Positions 38,239 through 45,877 of a stretch of DNA of 64,000 nt are shown piece after piece. Origin of the DNA: an uncultured Bacteroidota bacterium (GTDB lineage Bacteria > Bacteroidota > Bacteroidia > Chitinophagales > Chitinophagaceae); assembly GCA_903831575.1 (NCBI GenBank), contig CAIKYB010000037.1, positions 1 through 64,000 of the forward strand, in the 5' to 3' direction. How positions within the stretch are numbered: the first letter of the stretch is position 1; every line of letters begins with the position of its first letter. Both the position numbers and the translations under genes were made by a program. The notes under the pieces were generated by a model. It was not told where the DNA came from. It made no database searches and saw only the letters and a program-made list of their open reading frames with translations.

Positions 38239-38289
38239 TTTGTTTTTTTTAAACTTGTTATAAACTATTATCCAATACTCTAAAGTTCA

Positions 38290-39282
38290 CTAATCCATTA
38301 TGAAAGGATAGTCTTCCTGAATATAAACATCTTTTAGTAATTCACTATCATCAGGCCAAGGGCTTTCTTCTGCAAATGTAACAGATTCATCTACTTCCTT
38401 TTTTACTCTTTCATTGATAGTTTCAATTTCAGCTTCTGGAACTTTGAATTCATCCTGAAGTACTTTCAATACATGTTCTATAGGATCTTTTTGTTTGTAT
38501 TCTTCCAATTCCTCTTTTGTTCTGTATTTCTGCGGGTCACTCATACTATGACCTTTATAACGATATGTTTTAATCTCCAAAAGACTCGGTCCACCTTTTT
38601 CTCTTGCTCTGTTTACCGCTCTTAGGATTCCGTTATGAACATCTTCAGGACTCATGCCATCAATAGTATCAGCTGGCATTTCATAAGCATCAGCGGTTTT
38701 ATAGATATCAAGTGTTTTACTTGTTCTTGCAACAGAAGTTCCCATTGCATAATTATTGTTTTCACAAATAAAAATAACTGGTAAATCCCACAACATCGCC
38801 ATGTTGAATGTTTCATGTAACATTCCTTGACGGGCAGCTCCATCTCCAAAAAAACAAAGCACGACATTTTTTGTGCCGCGATATCTTTCAGCAAATGCCA
38901 ATCCAGCTCCGGTACCAATTTGAGCACCTACAATTCCATGACCTCCAAAGAAATTCTCTTTGAGTCCGAAAAAGTGCATACTTCCACCCTTTCCTTTACT
39001 ACAGCCAGTTGCTTTGCCGTACAATTCAGCCATACAGCTTTTTGCACTTACGCCTTTTGCAATAGCCAAGGCATGATCACGATAAGCCGTAATAAATTTA
39101 TCATCCGAATTTGTTGCAGTCATACATCCAGCAGCTATAGCTTCTTGTCCGATGTACAAATGACAAAATCCACGAATTTTCTGCATACCGTACAATTGCC
39201 CAGTTTTTTCTTCAAAACGACGCAATAAGAGCATCAGCTCGTACCAGTATAGATAAGTTTCTTTAGAAAACTTTGTTGCCAA
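38290..39282 (-). CDS. pdhA: Pyruvate dehydrogenase E1 component, alpha subunit
   Basis: Thiamine-diphosphate enzyme subunit that decarboxylates pyruvate in the PDH complex. The 330 residues have CHLYIGQEAIAAG, GKGGSMHFFG, the TPP/Mg motif GDGAARQG ... ENNNYAMGTS, and the phospho-loop region YRYKGHSMSDP. The beta subunit and E2 are not adjacent. The start is TTG (MATKFSKETYLYWYEL is the conserved beginning). A TATATTTG box lies 20 bases upstream. Confidence 0.95.
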   Translation of the reverse strand: MATKFSKETYLYWYELMLLLRRFEEKTGQLYGMQKIRGFCHLYIGQEAIAAGCMTATNSDDKFITAYRDHALAIAKGVSAKSCMAELYGKATGCSKGKGGSMHFFGLKENFFGGHGIVGAQIGTGAGLAFAERYRGTKNVVLCFFGDGAARQGMLHETFNMAMLWDLPVIFICENNNYAMGTSVARTSKTLDIYKTADAYEMPADTIDGMSPEDVHNGILRAVNRAREKGGPSLLEIKTYRYKGHSMSDPQKYRTKEELEEYKQKDPIEHVLKVLQDEFKVPEAEIETINERVKKEVDESVTFAEESPWPDDSELLKDVYIQEDYPFIMD

Positions 39283-39302
39283 TGGTTTATAATTTTAGGT
39301 TG

Positions 39303-39310
39303 CAAATATA
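39303..39310 (-). promoter_or_regulatory. -7 box (TATATTTG) for pdhA
   Basis: Perfect TAnnTTTG match on the minus strand, ending 20 bases before the TTG start of pdhA; predicted start of transcription near 39297. Confidence 0.5.
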
Positions 39311-39605
39311 AGGAAGAAATAGTGAAAAATACCACTACCCAAACTTCGATTCGCTGCTTTTTTTATTATAAATCATTATTATTCAACTTAATACCCAATT
39401 TTTATTCTGTTTTGTATTATAATTTCAAAGTTGTCTTACTATTAAATTTCTCCTTTTTAAGTGATCGAATGATTAATTGTGTATAAATCGTTGAAATTTA
39501 AAAGGCTTATCCTCAATACTACATGAAGCATAGTCATCAAAGTGCATTATTTTACAGCTTTTGTAATAAACAGTTATTTAAATACTCCCAAAAAGTAATA
39601 ACCCG
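39311..39605. other. Gene-free divergent gap between pdhA and the IMPDH/GMPR gene
   Basis: About 300 A/T-rich bases. Apart from the pdhA box I see no ORF, RNA or riboswitch-like structure and no convincing promoter for the plus-strand gene. Confidence 0.5.
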
Positions 39606-40613
39606 ATGATAAATCTTACCTACGACGATATTCAATTAGTTCCGGGCTATTCTGAAATTAGTTCCAGAAAAAATATTGATTTAAAAACAAAAATCACAAC
39701 CCGCTTTGATTTGCAAATGCCATTGGTTGCTGCTCCAATGGGAACAGTTTGTGATTTTGCAATGGCTAATGAAATGCGAAAAATGGGCGGTGTCGGATGT
39801 TTGCATCGTTTTATGTCGATTGGTGAACAGGAATCCGTGATCAAAAAATTAGTCGCTTCAAGAACTGAAGATCATATCAATATGCCTATCATGGCTGCAG
39901 TTGGGGCTAATGGTGATTTCTTTGAAAGAGCACAGGCTTTGATTCAGTCAGGTGCTGAAATTGTTCTGATTGATGTTGCTCATGGTCATCATAAAAATGT
40001 TAAAGATGCAATTGAAAAAATAAAAACAATTAAATCAAGTGTTGATGTAATCGCTGGAAATATTGCAACAGCAAAAGCTGCAATTGATTTACAGAATTGG
40101 GGTGCAGATGCGCTCAGAGTTGGTGTTGGTGGAGGAAGTTTATGTACTACAAGAATTAAAACAGGTTTTGGTGTGCCAAATGTTACTTGTTTGACAGAAA
40201 TATTAAAAGTAGCGAACGTGCCAGTGATTGCCGACGGCGGCATACGTACAAGTGGAGATATTTCAAAAGCATTGGCATTAGGTGCATCAACGGTAATGTT
40301 AGGATCATTACTCGCAGGAACTGAAGAAGCACCGGGGTTACTGATTCAAAAAAATAACGGCTTATACAAAAAATACAGCGGCGCGGCTTCTTTTGATACG
40401 AAAGTTACTTATGGTCAGGAAATCAGAAATATCGAAGGGGAAAGTACAATCATATCTTATAAAGGCAAACTAGATATGGTAGTCTCTTCTTTGTTGGATG
40501 GCGTAAAATCAGCTCTCTCCTATGCTGGTGCCAATAATCTTAAAGAGTTCAGGCCTGAGTATATTCAAATCACCAATTCGGGAATCAATGAAGCAAAACC
40601 ACATTTGATCTAA
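39606..40613 (+). CDS. IMP dehydrogenase/GMP reductase family protein, CBS-less
   Basis: A 335-residue (beta/alpha)8 enzyme of purine nucleotide metabolism. Visible are LTYDDIQLVPGYS, PLVAAPMGTV, the catalytic loop GGGSLCTTRIKTGFG (Cys nucleophile) and the phosphate loops IADGGIRTSGDI and MLGSLLAGTEEAPG. The ~110-residue CBS insertion of typical GuaB is missing, and the loop starts GGGS where GPGS is usual. Length fits GMP reductase (GuaC), so GMP to IMP is the better guess; a CBS-less IMP dehydrogenase remains possible. Confidence 0.85.
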   Translation: MINLTYDDIQLVPGYSEISSRKNIDLKTKITTRFDLQMPLVAAPMGTVCDFAMANEMRKMGGVGCLHRFMSIGEQESVIKKLVASRTEDHINMPIMAAVGANGDFFERAQALIQSGAEIVLIDVAHGHHKNVKDAIEKIKTIKSSVDVIAGNIATAKAAIDLQNWGADALRVGVGGGSLCTTRIKTGFGVPNVTCLTEILKVANVPVIADGGIRTSGDISKALALGASTVMLGSLLAGTEEAPGLLIQKNNGLYKKYSGAASFDTKVTYGQEIRNIEGESTIISYKGKLDMVVSSLLDGVKSALSYAGANNLKEFRPEYIQITNSGINEAKPHLI

Positions 40614-40686
40614 ATTATTTTAAAACAGAAACATCAACACTTATTGTTTTCGTATTTGCTGATGTGAATCGTATATTGTAAATCAA

Positions 40687-41775
40687 ATGCTTTTTCTTCA
40701 AAAAATAATTATCACCCACTTTAAAAATTACGAGATCAGCTCTTTTGATTTTTCTTCCAGAGTTGTTGGGATATGTGGAAGAAATGGAATTGGCAAAACT
40801 AATCTCCTTGATGCCATACATTATTGTTCCTTTACAAAAAGTTATTTTTCCGGAACTGATTTAGTTAATACCGGAACTAATAAAGAAGGGTTTCGTTTGC
40901 AAGCGGAATTCAAACAAAATGACTTCACTCAACAAGTCGTTTGTATATATAAAATTAATGGTAAGAAAGATTTTTTTTTGGATGAAGTGCCTTATGAAAA
41001 ATTATCTCATCATATCGGACTCCTTCCGTGTGTGATGATTGCACCTGATGATATAGATATTATTAATGGAGGAAGTGAATTGAGAAGAAAGTTTTTAGAT
41101 ACTTTGCTGAGCCAGCTGGATAAGGAATATCTACAGCACCTGATTGTTTACAATAAAGTTTTACTGCAACGAAATAGTTTTTTAAAACAAGCTGCTGAGA
41201 AAGGAAATTTAGATAAGGCTTTACTTGAAATATTTGATGAGCAACTCTCGAAACCTGCGGCATTCATTTATAAAAAACGTGTCGAATATACCACACAGTT
41301 ATTGGAATTGGTTGACCAGTTTTACAAACAAATCTCACAAAATGAGGAGCAATTGAACATAAAATATGTGAGTCAATTACATGAAGATAAAATGGAATCG
41401 TTGTTGTTGAAAAGTAGAGAAAAAGATCGTATCCTAAATCGAACCAATGTGGGCATTCATAAGGATGATGTAGTGATTGAATTTGAGGAGTATCTTTTTA
41501 AAAACATTGCTTCACAAGGTCAGAAAAAAAGTTTATTGTTTGCGCTTAAACTTGCAGAATATGAAATGATAAAATCATCAAAAGGTTTTTATCCTATTTT
41601 AATGCTTGATGATGTATTCGAAAAGCTGGATCGCAATCGTATGGACAATTTATTGGATTGGGTTTGTGTGAAAAATAATGGACAAGTTTTTATTACAGAT
41701 ACGCATAAAGAAAGAATTGAAGATACTTTTGTCCGATTAGGAATTGAAGGGCAGGTTGTTGAGTTGGAGGGTTGA
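40687..41775 (+). CDS. recF: DNA replication and repair protein RecF
   Basis: SMC-like ATPase that helps load RecA at gaps through RecOR. The 362 residues have the Walker A GRNGIGKTN (31-39), the ABC signature region ASQGQKKSLLFALKLAE and the Walker B PILMLDDVFEKLD. The start MLFLQKIIITHFKNYE is the conserved family N-terminus. A DUF721 gene follows on the same strand after ~200 bp. Confidence 0.95.
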   Translation: MLFLQKIIITHFKNYEISSFDFSSRVVGICGRNGIGKTNLLDAIHYCSFTKSYFSGTDLVNTGTNKEGFRLQAEFKQNDFTQQVVCIYKINGKKDFFLDEVPYEKLSHHIGLLPCVMIAPDDIDIINGGSELRRKFLDTLLSQLDKEYLQHLIVYNKVLLQRNSFLKQAAEKGNLDKALLEIFDEQLSKPAAFIYKKRVEYTTQLLELVDQFYKQISQNEEQLNIKYVSQLHEDKMESLLLKSREKDRILNRTNVGIHKDDVVIEFEEYLFKNIASQGQKKSLLFALKLAEYEMIKSSKGFYPILMLDDVFEKLDRNRMDNLLDWVCVKNNGQVFITDTHKERIEDTFVRLGIEGQVVELEG

Positions 41776-41806
41776 ATAGATAATCAGTTGAATGGTTGAT
41801 TTGGCA
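41766..41806 (+). repeat. T/G-rich TTGAATGGTTGATTTGG tract after recF
   Basis: Low-complexity tract directly after the recF stop, of the same kind as those at 34792, 36178 and 47081. Further on, GTCAC-N6-GTGAC at 41832-41847 forms a short hairpin. No gene is seen before 41973. Confidence 0.5.
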
Positions 41807-41972
41807 ATTCTTATTTGTTTTGTGATCCTTTGTCACTACTTCGTGACTTTGCGCTTGTGGCATATATTATTTTACCGCTGAGAAATAAGAACGCAGAGAT
41901 TCGCATAATTGTTGATTTGGATACTTTTCCTGTCCAAAATCCATTAAAATTTTTAAACTATCTTTATACTCC

Positions 41973-42254
41973 ATGGCAGAATTATCAATACAAGAAGCAA
42001 TGCAGCAATTTTTGAAACACAGCCGTTTAAAATATGGTATTCAGGCTGTTCAAATTGAAGAAGTGTGGGCTGAAATAATGGGTGCAACTATTGCTAAATA
42101 TACCGATAGTATTAAAATTACCGGAACTACCCTATTTATATCTTCAACTGTTGCACCTTTGAAAAACGAATTGTTGTATCAAAAGGAAACCATTATACAA
42201 AGAGTGAATGAGGCACTTGGAGAAAAAGTAATTAAAGAAGTGGTGATTCTTTAA
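41973..42254 (+). CDS. DUF721 protein, DciA-type helicase loader candidate
   Basis: A 93-residue DUF721 domain: LKHSRLKYGIQAVQIEEVW, then GTTLFISSTVAPLKNELLYQ. The DUF721 family includes DciA, the replicative-helicase (DnaB) operator of bacteria that lack DnaC. Its position beside recF recurs in Bacteroidota and Actinobacteria and supports a replication role. Only the short KH-like core is present, without the extended C-terminus of proteobacterial DciA. Confidence 0.85.
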   Translation: MAELSIQEAMQQFLKHSRLKYGIQAVQIEEVWAEIMGATIAKYTDSIKITGTTLFISSTVAPLKNELLYQKETIIQRVNEALGEKVIKEVVIL

Positions 42255-42257
42255 TCT

Positions 42258-44120
42258 TTATTTTAATTTTTTGTAAACACTCCCACCCTTGTTGAAATAT
42301 TTCTCAATATTTTTTTCAACTTTCGCATTTTTTTCTACTACAGGTGCATGATGCGGCTTTATTCTTGCATCAATAACAAGCGGTCCATTGCAACCCCAAT
42401 GTTTGTTTTTGATAAATGAGCTTATTCCATGAATATCATGAGAAGGATTACATCGTGTAAAAGTTGCCCACAAGAAATTATTGAAATCTGCCGCAAAAAA
42501 AGCTGCATCATCACAAATAATAATCATCGCTATTTCATCAGGAAGATGGTCATTTGAATGCCATTCATTTTCAATGCCTTTTAATTGTTCATTTAATACA
42601 GCCATTTCTTTTTGTGCATTTTCATAATTGGTAAATGCATTTGTTTGAATGGCTACTATTCCCGGAATAACCATTTTGCAGGAGTCAAATCCTGCAACTG
42701 ATTTTAATCTTTCATGCGGTTCTTTAGCAAGTGTTCTTATGGGTTGGCCATTAGCTGCTAAAACGACTTTACTTCCTGTATTTAAACCTTCTCCGGAATA
42801 GTCTAATGTGTCAATAGTAGTATTGGTATAAAAATGAACGTCTCTGTTTAAATGGATTCTTTCTAAAATAAATTGAAAGTATGCAGGGATATTTTTAGTA
42901 TGCAGCTTATTACTGTCGTCTGAAGTAATGAATAAAAATTTAGCCAAACTTAATTGTCCTGTTCCCAGCATATGGTTCGCAATGGTAAGTATTTCTGCCG
43001 GTTGTTTTGTAATGGCATAAGGAGTATACCGCTCACTTCCAATTGCTAACAATAAGGGATGTACGCCAGTTGCATCAACGGCATGTAATTCTTTTAATCC
43101 GGGTATCTCCTGCTGAATGGCAGATCCTGTCATGGAGTGAATTAATTGTCCGAAGCTGGTATCTTCTTGTGGTGGTCTTCCCACAACAGTGAATGGCCAG
43201 ATTGCATTTTTTTTGGCAAATACTTTATGCACTTTCATTAAAGGGAAGTCGTGTTGCAAACTGTAATAGCCCAGATGATCACCGAAAGGACCTTCTGGTT
43301 TATTTTCTCCCGGCATGACTTCTCCTGTGATGACAAAGTCCGCATCAGTGCTGATACAATATCCATCGATGTATTGATATCGAAATCTTCTTCCTCCCAA
43401 TACGCCAGCAAAAGTCATTTCGCTCATGCCTTCTGGAAGTGGCATTACTGCAGCAACGGAATGCGCTGGTGGACCTCCAACAAATATGCTCACTTTTAGA
43501 GGCATTCCTTTTTTATTGGCTTTCGTTTGGTGTACTCCTATTCCTCTGTGTAATTGATAATGTAATCCAATTTCTTCATTCAATATATAATCATTGCCAC
43601 TGAGTTGGATTCTGTACATACCCAAATTCGCGTGCATGATACCGGGTTGGTCTGTATCTTCTGTATACACCTGAGGAAGTGTTACAAAGGCACCACCATC
43701 CATTGGCCAATGCTGAATTAAGGGTAAATCGCTAATCTTAATTTCATCGAAAAGAGAGTTGGTATGGCTGCTGTTTTTTTTAGGTAATGCTTTTAATGCT
43801 GCAAGTCCTAAAGAAAAATTGGTAAGCGGATGTTTGATCGCTTTAATAGGATCCTTCTTTAATTCGATGAGCTGTTCAACTTTTTGTATAGTGTCTTTGA
43901 AAATAAATCTGCTTCGGTCTAATGTGCCAAAAATATTTGATACAGTTCTGTAACTGGAACCTTTAACTTTTTCAAAAAGTATCGCTGGCCCCTGTGCTTC
44001 ATGAACGCGTAAATGTATGGCAGCCATTTCAAGATAAGGGTCAACTTCTTCTTTGATTCTTATTAATTGGCCGTTTTTTTCCAAATCGAGTAAACAAGCT
44101 TCAAGTGAAATATAAGCCAT
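42258..44120 (-). CDS. UbiD family decarboxylase (probable menaquinone pathway)
   Basis: A 620-residue prenylated-FMN-dependent decarboxylase. Recognisable parts are LEKNGQLIRIKEEVDPYLE, IGLHYQLHRGIGVHQTKA, FVGGPPAHSVAAVMPLPEG, EGPFGDHLGYYSL and the C-terminal TRCNPSHDI. It is longer than E. coli UbiD (~500), as are the UbiD homologues assigned to menaquinone synthesis through futalosine; that role is inferred, since no mqn genes are near. It is convergent with the DUF721 gene, 3 bp apart. Confidence 0.88.
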   Translation of the reverse strand: MAYISLEACLLDLEKNGQLIRIKEEVDPYLEMAAIHLRVHEAQGPAILFEKVKGSSYRTVSNIFGTLDRSRFIFKDTIQKVEQLIELKKDPIKAIKHPLTNFSLGLAALKALPKKNSSHTNSLFDEIKISDLPLIQHWPMDGGAFVTLPQVYTEDTDQPGIMHANLGMYRIQLSGNDYILNEEIGLHYQLHRGIGVHQTKANKKGMPLKVSIFVGGPPAHSVAAVMPLPEGMSEMTFAGVLGGRRFRYQYIDGYCISTDADFVITGEVMPGENKPEGPFGDHLGYYSLQHDFPLMKVHKVFAKKNAIWPFTVVGRPPQEDTSFGQLIHSMTGSAIQQEIPGLKELHAVDATGVHPLLLAIGSERYTPYAITKQPAEILTIANHMLGTGQLSLAKFLFITSDDSNKLHTKNIPAYFQFILERIHLNRDVHFYTNTTIDTLDYSGEGLNTGSKVVLAANGQPIRTLAKEPHERLKSVAGFDSCKMVIPGIVAIQTNAFTNYENAQKEMAVLNEQLKGIENEWHSNDHLPDEIAMIIICDDAAFFAADFNNFLWATFTRCNPSHDIHGISSFIKNKHWGCNGPLVIDARIKPHHAPVVEKNAKVEKNIEKYFNKGGSVYKKLK

Positions 44121-44196
44121 TGCGATTTTTAAAGTAAAATTAAGTTAGAATTGCTAATACTAGAGGTACATTTCTTTTTGTTTTCAGGTTATCAAA

Positions 44197-44232
44197 AAGA
44201 AATGGCAATCTTTCAAAAGATTGCCATTTCTT
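44197..44232 (-). terminator. Hairpin, 16-bp perfect stem, after the Zeta-like unit
   Basis: Arms 44197-44212 and 44217-44232 (core GAAATGGCAATCTT), loop of four, T-rich distal arm on the minus strand. It lies between the 53-codon gene and ubiD, both on the minus strand, and separates the two units. Confidence 0.8.
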
Positions 44233-44303
44233 ACTTTCTGTGCACTTAACTTCCGTCAGTGCGGAGGGAATAGCGCATTTAATAATAAGTTTAAATAGCC
44301 ACC

Positions 44304-44465
44304 CTATGATTTCAAGTCAAACGGACTAATAATTTTGATTATACCATTTTCACTAACAACCATTTGCTGACCTAATGCTTTTTTCTTCAGTATTAATTTT
44401 TCAGAAGAAATCTTCATGGCATTTTTAATTTTTTCTTTGAGAATTTCTTTCTCTTTATTGCTCAT
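44304..44465 (-). CDS. Small 53-residue protein overlapping the Zeta-like gene
   Basis: ATG at 44465 lies inside the last codons of the Zeta-like gene (11-bp overlap) and the frame runs 53 codons to TAG. The product starts MSNKEKEILKEKI, is lysine-rich (a helical first half), and ends with a short hydrophobic strand part (VVSENGIIKIISPFDL). The tight overlap and the shared terminator indicate translational coupling. It might be an antitoxin or regulator of the kinase; no family is recognised, so this is inference. Confidence 0.65.
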   Translation of the reverse strand: MSNKEKEILKEKIKNAMKISSEKLILKKKALGQQMVVSENGIIKIISPFDLKS

Positions 44466-45039
44466 TGGATATAGCTTTTATTGTTTGAAATTTCACCAAT
44501 TGATGTATTTGAAATTCGCTATTCAATTCTTTTTCTGCTACTAGCTGGGCATTGGCATTAGAATTATCATAAATCAAAAGATAATCAACCTGTTTTTCAT
44601 ACAAATGAAAAAGATTTTTTATGCCATTTTTATATCTTCTTTCTATCACTACCTCTTCTATATTATGTCCACCTTCAGAAACTCTTTTCAATACCCTATC
44701 CTTTGCTAATTCAACTGATTCTAACCAAAAGAAAATCAAAGTTACATAATATCCCCTTTCCTTTGCATAAATGATTGTTTGGATAAATGACTTAGATGAT
44801 AAAGTTGTTTCAAATGAAAAATCTTGACCTGAATTCATCAACTCGTCTATTCTTTTTAGCATTAGTCTGCCAGCCTCAATAGATACTTTTTCTGGTTGAA
44901 ATGGTGAAATTCCTCTTGCAATCTCATCCGCATTTACAAATTCCTTACACTGAAGCAAATCAGGAAGTATATTAAAAGACGCTGTTGTTTTGCCTGCTCC
45001 ATTACAACCACTTATAATATAAAGCTTCTTTTCGGACAT
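44455..45039 (-). CDS. Zeta-toxin-like P-loop kinase (COG4185 type)
   Basis: A 194-residue P-loop protein: Walker A SGCNGAGKTTAS near the N-terminus, NADEIARGISPFQP, the substrate motif FETTLSSKSF, and the lid RVLKRVSEGGHNIEEVVIERRY. These match the zeta-toxin / predicted ABC-type ATPase group, whose toxins phosphorylate UDP-GlcNAc or other small substrates. I start at ATG 45039, three bases after a TAACTTTG box; the two codons upstream would lie within that box. A 53-codon gene overlaps its end. Confidence 0.87.
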   Translation of the reverse strand: MSEKKLYIISGCNGAGKTTASFNILPDLLQCKEFVNADEIARGISPFQPEKVSIEAGRLMLKRIDELMNSGQDFSFETTLSSKSFIQTIIYAKERGYYVTLIFFWLESVELAKDRVLKRVSEGGHNIEEVVIERRYKNGIKNLFHLYEKQVDYLLIYDNSNANAQLVAEKELNSEFQIHQLVKFQTIKAISNEQ

Positions 45040-45042
45040 ATC

Positions 45043-45050
45043 CAAAGTTA
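45043..45050 (-). promoter_or_regulatory. -7 box (TAACTTTG) three bases before the Zeta-like ATG
   Basis: Perfect TAnnTTTG on the minus strand, then GAT and ATG. This decides the start at 45039 and suggests a leaderless or nearly leaderless mRNA. Confidence 0.5.
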
Positions 45051-45132
45051 AGTATACTTTTTACTAGATGAATACTTTTAAAATAAATCAAAATCATCAT
45101 AGTAAAAGTATGTTAATCCCTTTTTAATACAA

Positions 45133-45163
45133 AAAGAGGCTGCCCTTTTGAGACAGCCTCTTT
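45133..45163 (-). terminator. Terminator after tRNA-Leu
   Basis: Stem AAAGAGGCTG / CAGCCTCTTT (45133-45142, 45154-45163), loop of 11, T run on the minus strand, 50 bases downstream of the tRNA. Confidence 0.8.
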
Positions 45164-45213
45164 ACTTTTTTTGTTATTTTATAAAACAACTATTGTCTTT
45201 TAAAATAACAGCG

Positions 45214-45297
45214 TGCCCAGAACAGGAATCGAACCTGCACTACCTTGCGATAACCAGATTTTGAGTCTAGCGCGTCTACCAATTCCGCCATCTGGGC
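45214..45297 (-). tRNA. tRNA-Leu (anticodon CAA)
   Basis: An 84-nt class II tRNA. Acceptor arms GCCCAGA / TCTGGGC pair fully and are followed by discriminator A. The D-arm carries the GG of AATTGGTAGAC, the anticodon loop is CTCAAAA (anticodon CAA, reads UUG), a variable arm of leucine type follows, and the T-arm has GGTTCGATTCC. CCA is not encoded. Confidence 0.95.
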
Positions 45298-45325
45298 AAT
45301 AAAATTAGAGGGATGCGAAAATACA

Positions 45326-45814
45326 TTAATCAGCCAATCTATCCAAAATACGCTCTAAATATTTTTTCTTATAATAATATACTTTCATTTTTAAGAATTC
45401 TTGTTCTGAGAAATTGCTGCTGTAGTTTTCAACATATTCTTTAATCTCAGTATAAAAAGCTTCATCATATTGGTGTATTCTTTCCATTGCTTTGGAGGAA
45501 TCTATATCTGTGAGTTCTTCATTGAATTCCATCATTTCCATTAAAAAATCATTAGGTAAAATGTACTTTTCATTTGGCAAAATGATTTTCTTCTTAATTA
45601 GAAAATATTCAAGTGTTTTTTGATTATTCTTGAATATTATAAATGCCTTATTAATTTCAGCAGATAAAGCCAATGCCTCTTCTTTTTCACTTTCTGTAGC
45701 ATTCGTAAAAAAATCAGGATGATTTTTTTTCTGTAAATCAAAATACCTTCTGGCTAATAAGCTTTTGTCTACTATAGGAGCAATTGGTAAATCAAACAAT
45801 TCAAAATAGTTCAT
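45326..45814 (-). CDS. hscB: Fe-S cluster assembly co-chaperone HscB
   Basis: A 162-residue J-protein that passes the IscU scaffold to the HscA chaperone. The J-domain carries His32-Pro33-Asp34 (KKNHPDFF). The C-terminal helical bundle has the acidic ILPNDFLMEMMEFNEEL, typical of HscB. I choose the ATG at 45814 (MNYFELFDL, the family start); the frame is open 16 codons further but a TACCTTTG box lies four bases before 45814, so those codons are probably not transcribed. It is divergent from the lysine-ketoglutarate reductase gene. Confidence 0.9.
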   Translation of the reverse strand: MNYFELFDLPIAPIVDKSLLARRYFDLQKKNHPDFFTNATESEKEEALALSAEINKAFIIFKNNQKTLEYFLIKKKIILPNEKYILPNDFLMEMMEFNEELTDIDSSKAMERIHQYDEAFYTEIKEYVENYSSNFSEQEFLKMKVYYYKKKYLERILDRLAD

Positions 45815-45818
45815 ATTC

Positions 45819-45826
45819 CAAAGGTA
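45819..45826 (-). promoter_or_regulatory. -7 box (TACCTTTG) four bases before hscB ATG
   Basis: Minus strand reads TACCTTTG, GAAT, ATG. It predicts a leaderless hscB mRNA and fixes the start codon. Confidence 0.55.
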
Positions 45827-45877
45827 TGCATGACAATAATAATTTAAAAATGTAAATTGCAATCAAATAAAAACGAA

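Noticed and set aside
39311-39605. Purine riboswitch upstream of the IMPDH/GMPR gene
   Set aside because: No three-way junction or conserved core bases could be found.
41815-42015. Open frame of 66 codons between recF and DUF721
   Set aside because: Overlaps the DUF721 start in another frame and the translation looks like non-coding sequence.
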